Positions 1-7,654 of a stretch of 13,435 nt of DNA are shown piece by piece; the first letter of the stretch is position 1, and each line of letters starts with the position of its first letter. Under the pieces are notes generated by a model that saw only the letters and a program-made list of their open reading frames with translations, was not told the DNA's origin and ran no database searches. The position numbers and the translations under genes are program-made. Source of the stretch: CAZXYF01 sp964644705 (GTDB lineage Bacteria > Planctomycetota > Brocadiia > SM23-32); contig CAZXYF010000078.1 of the NCBI GenBank assembly GCA_964644705.1, positions 1 to 13,435 on the forward strand. The letters run 5' to 3'.

Positions 1-64
1 TTATGCAGAATACTGATTACGGCATCCATGTTTCCGGATCAGGAGTTCTGAGCCTTTGTCGTGC

Positions 65-201
65 GAGAAAACCACAGGATTGTGTTGATGACTCCAGTGC
101 CCTGCCAGAAGGCCCCTATCGCCCGGCGTGGTACGCCCCTACCGGGGACAAGCCCGGAAAGTAGGGCATCACAAAACGCATGTGGTTCCCCGAATATTTA
201 C
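65..201 (+). repeat. Structured intergenic repeat, left copy
   Basis: This stretch aligns end to end with the reverse complement of 13280-13435, with about ten mismatches, two single-base indels, a 2-base indel near the outer edge and one 22-base indel (aligned by eye). It is full of small hairpins: arms GGCGT/ACGCC at 125-129 and 133-137, and a larger interrupted stem pairing 137-142 with 161-166 and, inside it, CGGG 143-146 with CCCG 153-156. No T-tract follows the stems, so it is not a textbook intrinsic terminator, although it lies directly downstream of the polysaccharide operon and could still stabilise or end that transcript. No transposase is linked to it. The inner boundary falls at the TTAC of 198-201, which contains the stop codon of the adjoining glycosyltransferase gene. 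It resembles a REP- or MITE-type dispersed element; the family is not recognised. Confidence 0.85.
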
Positions 202-1418
202 GTCTGCGTCCAGAGATCGATCAGCCGGCTGACATTGTCCTTCAGGTTGCACTCTTCCCGCACCTTTCCCCGTGCATTTTCCCCTAATCGCCGTCGCAGC
301 TGCGCATCATCCTGCAGTCGGGCCAGCGCCCCGGCAATGCTCTCGGGATCCCGACACGGAACAAGCAGACCGGTCGATTCATCATCAACCAGTTCCGGGA
401 TGCCCGAAATGTCACTCGTCACAACCGGCAGGCCCGTGGCCATGGCCTCCATAAGCGCGACCGGTAGCCCTTCACGATCCCCCCGCGACGTCAGAACACT
501 GGGCAACACAAAGACATCGGATTTCCGTAGCGTTGCCTTGACCTCATCCTGCGATAACATGCCGCGCAAAATCATACGTTCCCCCAGCCCTGATTCTTCA
601 ATTTGCCGTTCAATTCTGTCACGAAGTGGGCCATCCCCCACCAGCTGACACACGAACTCCCGTCCCCGACCCTGAAGCTGATTGCACGCTTCAATCAGAT
701 ACTGATGACCCTTGACGGGGTTGAACGAAGCCACGCAGACGACTGTGAAGGGTCGATCGGGAGAACTTGAGGGCATGCCGTCACATTCATATTCCTCAGG
801 CCGGATCCCACATCGCAGGACCACCAGTTTGTCAGCCGGCACTCCTTCACACTGATCTTCTACAAAACGCCGATTGTATTGTGAGACCATCACCGCAAAC
901 TCAGAGATGGCAATCTTCCGGTCCAGTCCGTGGCGATGTTCGGGCACATGGATGTCGCTACCGTGCGCCGTAAAGCTGAAAGAGATGCCCGTCAGTCGTT
1001 TTATGACCAGGGCCGCTGATACCGGAAAAGTGGCGAAATGAGCGTGAACATGCGTGATCCCATCGCGCTTCATCCTGTGGCCGATTCTCACCGACTTCGG
1101 AAACAGAACAAGCGTCTTAAGCGCCATCCCCAGGCTGCCGGACATCCCCATCAGCAGCATCCATAGAACGGACAGGTATCGGATGGGATGCCGCAGCAGG
1201 TATCTCACATTTGTCATCACCACCCTCAACGAGAGGAAAGGCGTAAAACGAACATCGGGCATGAGCTCCTGCACCTCCCGATGTGTCACCTCGTCGTTCT
1301 GCCGGATAAGGGGGTAAATACTGATGGGCACTCCCTGTCGGCGGACCTCAAGCATCTCCCGGATGATGAACGTCTCGGTGAATTTGGGGAAGCGCGACAT
1401 GATATAACCGATTTTCAC
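198..1418 (-). CDS. GT4-family glycosyltransferase (exopolysaccharide)
   Basis: Predicted cytoplasmic GT-B fold glycosyltransferase that transfers a sugar from a nucleotide sugar onto the growing lipid-linked repeat unit. The N-terminal MSRFPKFTETFI segment is typical of EPS/colanic-acid-type GT4 enzymes. HAH follows near residues 125-127 and FTAHGSD near 149-155. The C-terminal Rossmann half has ASFNPVKG (about 230-237), GDGP (261-264) and the E-x7-E donor-binding motif EGLPVALME (E316/E324). The GTG start at 1418 is chosen over an ATG 33 bases upstream for two reasons. It forms a GTGA overlap with the stop of the preceding GT2 gene, and a GGGAGG ribosome site lies 10 bases before it. The product is then 406 aa, normal for the family. 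It is the last gene of the operon in this window, and its TAA lies in the edge of the left repeat. Sugar specificity cannot be read from the sequence. Confidence 0.93.
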   Translation of the reverse strand: MKIGYIMSRFPKFTETFIIREMLEVRRQGVPISIYPLIRQNDEVTHREVQELMPDVRFTPFLSLRVVMTNVRYLLRHPIRYLSVLWMLLMGMSGSLGMALKTLVLFPKSVRIGHRMKRDGITHVHAHFATFPVSAALVIKRLTGISFSFTAHGSDIHVPEHRHGLDRKIAISEFAVMVSQYNRRFVEDQCEGVPADKLVVLRCGIRPEEYECDGMPSSSPDRPFTVVCVASFNPVKGHQYLIEACNQLQGRGREFVCQLVGDGPLRDRIERQIEESGLGERMILRGMLSQDEVKATLRKSDVFVLPSVLTSRGDREGLPVALMEAMATGLPVVTSDISGIPELVDDESTGLLVPCRDPESIAGALARLQDDAQLRRRLGENARGKVREECNLKDNVSRLIDLWTQT

Positions 1419-2614
1419 GTGTGCGTCGCCTCCCTTCTGGAGGGTTTCCACGTCGTGTAATCACGACCGCGGAAATAATCCCACACACCGAGCAACGTCC
1501 CGCCATTCCCCACGCAGAAATAAAATGCCGTCTCCAACAATTCTTCGACCAGACTCCCCGTCGCCAGGTGGGCACGCAACAGCGGATAACTCCCCGCCGT
1601 CAAATAGAACAGAGTCTGTAACACAGCAAGACCCTGAAAAACCGCATGGTAAGGAGCAAGGGCCAGTGATGTGACGAACAGGAAAACGAGCGATAGAGGC
1701 AGGAAGCGGCGCAGGACTTTATTGATCCCCAGTCTGGCCCCATACAATCCATACTGCAGCGGATTGAACAGCTCACAATGGGAAAAAATAGTTTTGAGGC
1801 TCCCGCACACGATTCGCCGACGACGCATAATCTCCTGGTGCACCGATTTTGACGGAACGGGCACAATCGCTCGCGCTTCGGGTTCAAACACATATCTTCT
1901 GTTCTGAGCCACAACGTCCAGACAGCAGTCCAGATCATCGGACCCGCCCTCGAGCACGGGTTGGTACAGTTCCGCGCGCATGCTGTGGAGTTTCCCGTCG
2001 TTCGATGTGATACTGCCGATGGCACTTTCCAGTCGTTTGATCATGGAGTCAAAACCGATATAGAACATCTGGGCTCGTGCCGTCCCCTCCGCCATTTCTC
2101 CCACCTGCCTGTGACCGCAGACCCCACCAACATCTGAATCATCATACCGCCGGATAATTCGGCGCAGAGCATCCTGTCGCAGCAACGCATCCGCATCGGA
2201 GAAAACGATAACCTCCCCCGCTGCCTCTTGCACGGACTCATTCATGCCGTGGGCTTTGCCCCGATGCTTGTCTGAACGAAGCAGACTGACCCGATCGTCA
2301 TCAAACTCACGGACGATCTGTTCCGTAGCATCGTCCGAGCCATCGGAGTAAACGATGATTTCGTAGCGTTCCTTCGGATAATCCAGGGCCACGTCATTTT
2401 CAAGTTTGGATCCAATAAGTTCTTCTGCATTCCGGGCCACCACGATGATACTCACCGAAGGGAGGCTTTCCCGCTCCTTGTGAGGGGGAGGAGTTCTCCG
2501 GTGAAACGCCCAGGACAATGTCAGAAATAGCGGGTACAAACAGAACAGAAGTACGGGTCCGAGTAGAGACAAAGCAAAGATGGCCGAACATAAGATCAGC
2601 AGAGTCGTGCCCAT
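1415..2614 (-). CDS. Membrane GT2-family glycosyltransferase
   Basis: 399-aa GT2 (GT-A fold) glycosyltransferase with an N-terminal membrane helix (about 4-35) and two to three C-terminal hydrophobic segments (about 303-345 and 355-378), the layout of the hyaluronan-synthase/IcaA/BcsA-like branch. The nucleotide-sugar motifs are visible: SIIVVARN (55-62), SDGSDD (90-95), the metal-binding SDADA with D140 and D142, and an acidic acceptor-site motif GGSDD (224-228). The usual Q/RxxRW processivity motif is replaced by RRRRIVCG (264-271), so single-sugar addition is as likely as processive synthesis. The catalytic domain faces the cytoplasm. The gene starts 9 bases after the stop of the ligase-type gene, behind a GGAGGAG site, and overlaps the GT4 gene by four bases. 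The sugar used is unknown. Confidence 0.92.
   Translation of the reverse strand: MGTTLLILCSAIFALSLLGPVLLFCLYPLFLTLSWAFHRRTPPPHKERESLPSVSIIVVARNAEELIGSKLENDVALDYPKERYEIIVYSDGSDDATEQIVREFDDDRVSLLRSDKHRGKAHGMNESVQEAAGEVIVFSDADALLRQDALRRIIRRYDDSDVGGVCGHRQVGEMAEGTARAQMFYIGFDSMIKRLESAIGSITSNDGKLHSMRAELYQPVLEGGSDDLDCCLDVVAQNRRYVFEPEARAIVPVPSKSVHQEIMRRRRIVCGSLKTIFSHCELFNPLQYGLYGARLGINKVLRRFLPLSLVFLFVTSLALAPYHAVFQGLAVLQTLFYLTAGSYPLLRAHLATGSLVEELLETAFYFCVGNGGTLLGVWDYFRGRDYTTWKPSRREATHT
1429..1434 (-). promoter_or_regulatory. Ribosome binding site deciding the GT4 start
   Basis: GGGAGG on the minus strand lies 10 bases upstream of the GTG at 1418. It sits inside the end of the GT2 coding region, and the GTG overlaps the GT2 stop codon (GTGA), so the two genes are probably translationally coupled. 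This favours the GTG over the upstream in-frame ATG at 1451. Confidence 0.55.
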
Positions 2615-2623
2615 AATCTCGAT

Positions 2624-4057
2624 TCACTCCTCCTCATCCGGGGGCACTACTTTTGCAATCGCCACGTGGGAGAGGCCAAGTGACAGCAGCATGAACTTGT
2701 GGTAGGGATCGCTGAATATGAGCAAATACAGCAGAACCAGTATGAAGGATAAACGGTATGTTCCCATCAAAACGCTCAGTTTTCGACCTCCCCGGGGACC
2801 CGCACGTTTTTTCGCCACCCAGAAGTTACGCAACGCCACATAGAGAATACCAAGGAAGGCCATCAGACCGAAAATGCCGGATCCCACCAGGATCTCGAGA
2901 TATGTGTTGTGCGCGAAACGTTCTTTACTTCCGCCCCAGGACTGGAATCGTTCGGCATACTCGGTCTGGGCGTATATTTTGCGAAACGCTCCGGGACCAT
3001 GACCTATAAATGGTCTTTCAGCAAAAGCCCGCACGGCCACTTTGACGTAGGACATGCGCTGGCGCATGGCAGGATCATCCGCGGTAGTCAGACTTCTGAG
3101 TCGGTTCCAGTAGGAAGCCGGAGCCGTGCCCACAGTGAACACCGCCATCGCCGCCAGTCCGCAGAACAGAAAGCCCAGGTACACGGGACGCAACCGGTGA
3201 CGATATTCGTATAGCAGCCCCAGCAACATCACCGAGAACATCAGCGCCCCACCGCGAGAATAAGTTGTGATCACGGCCAGAACGTTGATCAAGATCAGAC
3301 CGCCGGCCAGAAGCCTGCGCAGAAGTCCCTCCCCATGCAGCATGTAGTGCACGGCGAAAGGTACGGCGAACACGATCATCAGTGAGAGGTTATTCGGATC
3401 GGGCGCCGCCCCGGTCCCCCGCTTAAATGCCCCCGTTACTGCTTTCTCGGCAAAGAAGGGGATCTCCAGGAAATATCCCGCCACCGAGAGTGCAGAACTC
3501 AGACTCACGCTGAGCACGATCACAACGGGCAGAACATGCGTAAATCCCCGTTTTGACACAAACACAATTGTTACCCCCACAAACACACACGCCGCCAGCA
3601 GCAAGATCACGTGTTTCCACGCCACCGCAGGATAGGCGGAGGGCAACGCTGCAAGAACACGGAGGGCCAGCAACAGCGCGAACAACGGCCACATTTTCGA
3701 ATAAAGATCGCGTCGGATACCCTTGCGCGGCAGCCAGTGCAGAAAAGCCAGACCCACCAGCGTGACACCCAGGATCCAGTGTATCCGCAAATACCCGCCC
3801 AGTGCGCCAGGACTGCGATACGCACCGAAGGGAATCAGCGCAACAATCAGGTAGTAACCGATCGTCGGACAGTGATCCAGGGTCAGAAGGGCCAGCACCG
3901 CCCCGGCCGGAAGAAGGGCCAGCGCGGGGTACGGAGTGGCCAGCAAAATGATCGTGCTGGCGACCACAACCACCGCCGCAAGAAGAGTCAGCGGCGGTAA
4001 TGCACGCTGAGAACGGCTGGCGTCCTCTTTTTTACTGATTTCATCCGAATCGGGCAA
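2624..4057 (-). CDS. O-antigen ligase/polymerase family membrane protein (Wzy_C)
   Basis: 477-aa polytopic inner-membrane protein with roughly ten to eleven hydrophobic helices between residues 21 and 465. The WaaL/Wzy (Wzy_C) signature is clear: TTYSRGGAL near 264-272, then a large periplasmic loop holding ERPFIGHGPGAF (347-358) and AHNTYLEILVGSGIFG (382-397). Members join or polymerise undecaprenyl-linked glycans at the periplasmic face. Placed between an initiating transferase and two glycosyltransferases, with a Wzz-type protein upstream in the same operon, it is more likely the Wzy polymerase than a lipid-A ligase, but the two cannot be separated by sequence alone. The start is TTG at 4057, which follows a GGGGGGAAG site by a few bases and overlaps the preceding gene by 17 bases. 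An ATG at 4044 is out of frame. The C-terminus is acidic (PPDEEE). Confidence 0.9.
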   Translation of the reverse strand: MPDSDEISKKEDASRSQRALPPLTLLAAVVVVASTIILLATPYPALALLPAGAVLALLTLDHCPTIGYYLIVALIPFGAYRSPGALGGYLRIHWILGVTLVGLAFLHWLPRKGIRRDLYSKMWPLFALLLALRVLAALPSAYPAVAWKHVILLLAACVFVGVTIVFVSKRGFTHVLPVVIVLSVSLSSALSVAGYFLEIPFFAEKAVTGAFKRGTGAAPDPNNLSLMIVFAVPFAVHYMLHGEGLLRRLLAGGLILINVLAVITTYSRGGALMFSVMLLGLLYEYRHRLRPVYLGFLFCGLAAMAVFTVGTAPASYWNRLRSLTTADDPAMRQRMSYVKVAVRAFAERPFIGHGPGAFRKIYAQTEYAERFQSWGGSKERFAHNTYLEILVGSGIFGLMAFLGILYVALRNFWVAKKRAGPRGGRKLSVLMGTYRLSFILVLLYLLIFSDPYHKFMLLSLGLSHVAIAKVVPPDEEE

Positions 4058-5093
4058 AACTTCCCCCCAGAAAAAATTCGTGGATTACAAAATGGCCCAA
4101 TGGAGTGGCCGGGGTATAATGCCACACATAATCGTAGTGACCATTCACAACTTCACAACGGAAAAGTTGGCAATTAACGAACGCATACCGAGTTTCCCGC
4201 GATCCAAAACGGGTGCTCTCGATCTCAATTTCCACTTTGGCCAGTTCTGAACGTGGTTCATCCAGCGGCTTAACTCGGCGAACACGGAAACTACCCTCAT
4301 TAATATCAACAATCGCGCCGACACAACGCTCAAAATCAGCCTCCGGCAAATAACCCAGGTACACCCGAGCCGAGTCAGGATATATTCTGGCCTTTTCCCG
4401 CCTTTCATCTGCTCTTGGCGCTGCATTATTTCCCAGATTCAATACGCTGGTGGCAGCAACAAAAACCTTTCGCACGGCCGCAAAAGCCGCAATACCGATA
4501 AAATAGCATTTCCGTCCTATGCCTTCAGGCTGTCGGATATATCGATTATCAATGATTGTCCGAATTATTTTCGGGCATCCGTGGGGCGTAAACAGCTGAG
4601 AGGGGCCGATAACGCCGGGACGGACCGCGAAGTGCACATCGTATCCCGGTATTTCGCTGCAGATCTTCTCATAGATTTCCGTCCGTACCGGTCTGGGACC
4701 GATAAGCTGCATGTCGCCCATCAGGACGTTAAAAAGCTGGGGCAGTTCATCCAGCCGTGTCGGCCGAAGCACCTGACCCAGCGGAGTGATGAGCTCTTTT
4801 TCATTCTGCACGAGCCGGGCACCCAGTTTTTTCTGCGCGTCTGGAATCAGCGTGCGGAATTTGTACATCGTGAACGACTTTTTGTCCAGGCCGAGTCGTT
4901 TGCCTCGATACAGTATGGGACGGCCGCTGGTGATGAGAATCAATATAGAAAGGGTGGCCATAATGGGCGACGCCAGAATGATCAGAACCAGTGCAGCTAC
5001 AATATCAAACCAACGTCCAGCATCCCGCTTTTGCTCGGGCGAGTCTTTCCGGCCGGATGTGATGCGCTCGAAAAGGGTTTTCACCAGTCTCAC
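4041..5093 (-). CDS. Initiating sugar-phosphate transferase (WcaJ/PglC type) with PilZ-like C-terminal domain
   Basis: 350-aa two-part protein. Residues 25-220 form a bacterial sugar transferase (PF02397-type monotopic phosphoglycosyltransferase). It has a hydrophobic re-entrant segment (29-54), MYKFRTL (76-82), the catalytic Asp-Glu pair in RLDELPQLFNVLMG (D115/E116) and LIGPRPVR (130-137). These enzymes move a sugar-1-phosphate from a UDP-sugar to undecaprenyl phosphate and so start the repeat unit. Residues 229-350 are an added domain resembling PilZ: ERREKARIYP (RxxxR at 232-236), a beta-rich stretch and DINEGSFRV (263-271) in the place of the usual DxSxxG. The glycine of that motif is Ser268, so binding of c-di-GMP is uncertain. 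The start is GTG at 5093 after GAAGGGA; a second in-frame GTG at 5084 is possible. The gene follows the chain-length gene by 50 bases and overlaps the next by 17. Confidence 0.92.
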   Translation of the reverse strand: MRLVKTLFERITSGRKDSPEQKRDAGRWFDIVAALVLIILASPIMATLSILILITSGRPILYRGKRLGLDKKSFTMYKFRTLIPDAQKKLGARLVQNEKELITPLGQVLRPTRLDELPQLFNVLMGDMQLIGPRPVRTEIYEKICSEIPGYDVHFAVRPGVIGPSQLFTPHGCPKIIRTIIDNRYIRQPEGIGRKCYFIGIAAFAAVRKVFVAATSVLNLGNNAAPRADERREKARIYPDSARVYLGYLPEADFERCVGAIVDINEGSFRVRRVKPLDEPRSELAKVEIEIESTRFGSRETRYAFVNCQLFRCEVVNGHYDYVWHYTPATPLGHFVIHEFFLGGSFARFG

Positions 5094-5143
5094 GTTCCCT
5101 TCGCCTGAGAATTACATCGTATCCTCTCCCGGATGCTCCTCTC

Positions 5144-6544
5144 TCATTTGATCTTCTCGATCGAGCACACTACCGGCAGCTCCAGGAACCGATGCACTTC
5201 ACTGGCCCGGTGGATGGACTGATCCAGATATTCGGTGACGAACCCCAGTGTCAACCCGACAATAATCGCAGCAGCCAGGCCGATCATAAGGGTCGGCATC
5301 GTCTTCGGATAAGCCACTTCGGCCGGCTCTGCAGCTTCATTCAATACATTCACGTCGCCCGATATTTTAGCTTCAGCCACAGCGGAATTGATTTCCGCCT
5401 CTTCCTTCTTCTCCGAATAGACCTTGTAAGAGGACTCAAGCATCTCCGCACGATTCTGGAGACGCCGTATTTCTACAGCCTGCTTGTTCAGTTTCACGTT
5501 TTTGTCCCCGAGCTCCTCCAGACTGTCTTTAATACTTCCAATCTCCGCCACCGTGCCATCAATGGCTTTGCGATGCGTTTTATAAATATTGCGTGCCTCG
5601 GTTCGCAGTTTACCATACACCTCTTCCACCATTTTGTTGATCGCTTTTCGGCGACGCGATTCCGGTTGGTATTCCTGCACAATCTTCTCTCGTTCCTCAA
5701 GAAGCGCAGCCAGCCGATCCGCGAGCCGGTTAATGGCGCGGTTGTCGAGAAACGCGAAAAACTGAACCTCGTCGGTATTCAGCGCCTCTTTGAGTGGTTT
5801 GATCTCCTCTTTCTGACGCGCCAGGTTGGCCTGCAAATCTTTGAGTCGACGCCGCAGCTCACTCTGCAGTTCACTGTTGTTGGTGAGTTCTTTGTCGATC
5901 AGAGCGATTTTCCCCGCGTCCGCGGTTTTCTGGACAATCTGCTCGCGCACTTTCCTCAAATTCTTGCGGTAGCGCTCTGCCTGATCAGTGAGGAACTCAG
6001 TTTCTTCAGGAGTACTAAAAATTTGGCTGCGCGTGGTCAGGTAATTCCCAAGATGCTGATCCACAAACCGTTCAGCACGGTTCGGATTCCGCGAATAATA
6101 CCGGACACGTATCACGTGCGAGCTCGGAACGACCGTCGCCTCCAGTCGCGAACGGCTTTCTCTCACTGCGTTCGCCAGTTCCTGATCGTTCTGAAACCCT
6201 TCGCCCGCATTTTCCTCATTCTCCAGGTCCACCACCGTTTTCCTGACCAGACGCGGGGACCGGAGAATCTCCATCTCCGACGTTACATGGGCCTCTTCCA
6301 GGGGATATCTCTCCTGAGCTGATTGAAGCAAACGGGTGCTCACACCCGGAGTGCGAGCCCGCACCAGGATATGGGCCTCCGCCTGATAGGTGCGAGGCCA
6401 GTGAAAGGCAACAATCCCCGCACCAAGAAGGACGAGCAGTGCGCTGAGGAAGATGACGCGAAACCGAAGAAAGAAGATCTCCGCAAATTCCCGCAGCCAA
6501 TCCTCAGTGGACCACGGCGACTCGTCGTTTCTTTCTTGAATCAT
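5144..6544 (-). CDS. Polysaccharide co-polymerase / chain-length determinant (Wzz-Wzc type, no kinase domain)
   Basis: 466-aa inner-membrane protein with the PCP topology: TM1 at about 29-49, TM2 at about 416-436 and a large periplasmic part between. The Wzz-like region includes TSEMEILRSPRLV (88-100) and RYYSRNPNRAERF (148-160). A long charged coiled coil covers about 180-385. After TM2 the conserved EYLDQSIHRASEVHRFL (438-454) is followed by LELPVV and the protein ends at residue 466, so the cytoplasmic kinase domain of Wzc is absent. The neighbouring ATPase gene probably supplies it, as in CapA/CapB-type split systems. The role is to set polymer length and link the inner-membrane synthesis machinery to the Wza-like exporter. 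It starts at ATG three bases after the export gene, with GGGAG about 10 bases upstream. Confidence 0.92.
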   Translation of the reverse strand: MIQERNDESPWSTEDWLREFAEIFFLRFRVIFLSALLVLLGAGIVAFHWPRTYQAEAHILVRARTPGVSTRLLQSAQERYPLEEAHVTSEMEILRSPRLVRKTVVDLENEENAGEGFQNDQELANAVRESRSRLEATVVPSSHVIRVRYYSRNPNRAERFVDQHLGNYLTTRSQIFSTPEETEFLTDQAERYRKNLRKVREQIVQKTADAGKIALIDKELTNNSELQSELRRRLKDLQANLARQKEEIKPLKEALNTDEVQFFAFLDNRAINRLADRLAALLEEREKIVQEYQPESRRRKAINKMVEEVYGKLRTEARNIYKTHRKAIDGTVAEIGSIKDSLEELGDKNVKLNKQAVEIRRLQNRAEMLESSYKVYSEKKEEAEINSAVAEAKISGDVNVLNEAAEPAEVAYPKTMPTLMIGLAAAIIVGLTLGFVTEYLDQSIHRASEVHRFLELPVVCSIEKIK

Positions 6545-6547
6545 AAC

Positions 6548-7654
6548 TCAATCACTCCCTTTATCATTAATTTCGTAACTTCCGGTGACACCAACACTCC
6601 AGCCACGGAAGAACAATACGTCACCGATTTCACGCGCAACGGTGGCCCAGCGGTTAAGAGCTCTGCGCGGCACATAAACGATGTCGTCCGGTCGCAGATA
6701 GAAGAACTCCGCTTTCCTGTTCAACCGAAGAGCGTCTTCAAGGTTGAGGAAACGTCCGAGCATTTTGTCCTTTCGCCGACGCATCACCACGACCTGTTTC
6801 AGGTTCGCACTGGGCATATAACTTCCCGCCAGCGCCAGGGCTTCAGCCACCGTGGTCGGTCGTGATATGGCGTAAGATCCGGGCTTGTCCACAGCGCCCA
6901 GCACGTAGATCTGCCGGCCCGCATGCTCGCGGAGAAACAGGTCAACGTTAAGCCCCGGTATGATCCCCTGATATCTCTCGTCCAGTTCCTTCCTCACCGA
7001 TGGTATGGAGCGTCCTTCCACCTGGATATCACCCAGCATGGGGAACGTCGCAAAACCGTCGGGGCGTACCGTTGTCAGACGACTCAGACCCCGCGGCGCC
7101 GTGTGAAGATCTTTCTTCAGCTCTTTGATGGAATTCCGGAACTCCAGCACCACAATGTAAAGCTCGGGTTTCTGGATCACTTTGTTGTACTTCTCTTCCA
7201 GTTCCTCGGTCAGTTCTTTTACCGTCTTACCGGTCACATGAACTTCCTGAAGGTACGGCAGTGAAATCGTGCCATCAGGGCGTATTGCCTGCTGCTGATT
7301 CAGTTTCGGCCGGTGCACGAACTTAACCGAGACCACATTTCCCACCGCCAGGGTAAACGTCTCCTGTTTGCGCCATGTATTGGCCTGATAGAGTACATCA
7401 AGAACGTCCCCGGGCGCGATGCGATATTTCTTGAATATGTTCTTTTCCTCCCCTTTCGGCGGCGTCGGAAACGTCGTGAGGGGGATTTCCACAAACTCAC
7501 CGCTGCCGTTCGCGCCCAAGGCATCATCGGTGTCTCCCGCCCCTTTTGTGCCGGCGGAACCACATCCATACAATCCAAACGACACTGCGATGATCAGTGC
7601 GAACAATATGGCAGTCACCAATCGGTTTTGATTCTGAAGTCTCATCGTCTTCAT
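6548..7654 (-). CDS. Wza-like polysaccharide export outer-membrane lipoprotein
   Basis: 368-aa secreted lipoprotein. The N-terminus is basic, followed by a hydrophobic stretch (12-28) and a lipobox LYGC with Cys31 as the probable lipidated residue (Tyr at -2 is less common). A low-complexity Gly/Ser linker precedes the export domain, which begins at KKYRIAPGDVLDVLY (75-89). Two similar units follow, IRPDGTISLPYL (124-135) and VRPDGFATFPMLGDI (196-210), each continuing into a helix and strand. An SLBB-type module follows (QIYVLGAVDKPGSYAI, 248-263). The C-terminal helix (about 341-352) could be the outer-membrane segment known from Wza. By family it is the outer-membrane channel for polymer. 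The start overlaps the ATPase stop: GTG at 7657 and ATG at 7654 (TGATG) are both possible; ATG is preferred. The next gene begins three bases after its stop. Confidence 0.92.
   Translation of the reverse strand: MKTMRLQNQNRLVTAILFALIIAVSFGLYGCGSAGTKGAGDTDDALGANGSGEFVEIPLTTFPTPPKGEEKNIFKKYRIAPGDVLDVLYQANTWRKQETFTLAVGNVVSVKFVHRPKLNQQQAIRPDGTISLPYLQEVHVTGKTVKELTEELEEKYNKVIQKPELYIVVLEFRNSIKELKKDLHTAPRGLSRLTTVRPDGFATFPMLGDIQVEGRSIPSVRKELDERYQGIIPGLNVDLFLREHAGRQIYVLGAVDKPGSYAISRPTTVAEALALAGSYMPSANLKQVVVMRRRKDKMLGRFLNLEDALRLNRKAEFFYLRPDDIVYVPRRALNRWATVAREIGDVLFFRGWSVGVTGSYEINDKGSD

Noticed and set aside
1..29. Possible start of a further minus-strand gene (ATG at 29 reading MDAVISILH to the window edge).
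   Set aside because: Only nine codons are visible and the ribosome site (GGAAA) is weak, so it cannot be supported.
3..164. Plus-strand frame of 53 codons running through the left repeat to TAG, with protein-like composition.
   Set aside because: It has no ribosome site in view and the same frame is shifted by indels in the other repeat copy, so selection for a protein is unlikely. It could be the end of a gene entering from the left, which cannot be judged here.
61..648. Plus-strand open frame of 195 codons.
   Set aside because: It is antisense to the GT4 gene and rich in Ser, Arg and Pro, as expected of a shadow frame in GC-rich DNA.
5192..6322. Plus-strand open frame of 376 codons.
   Set aside because: Entirely antisense to the chain-length gene, which has clear family motifs; no domain or ribosome site supports the antisense frame.
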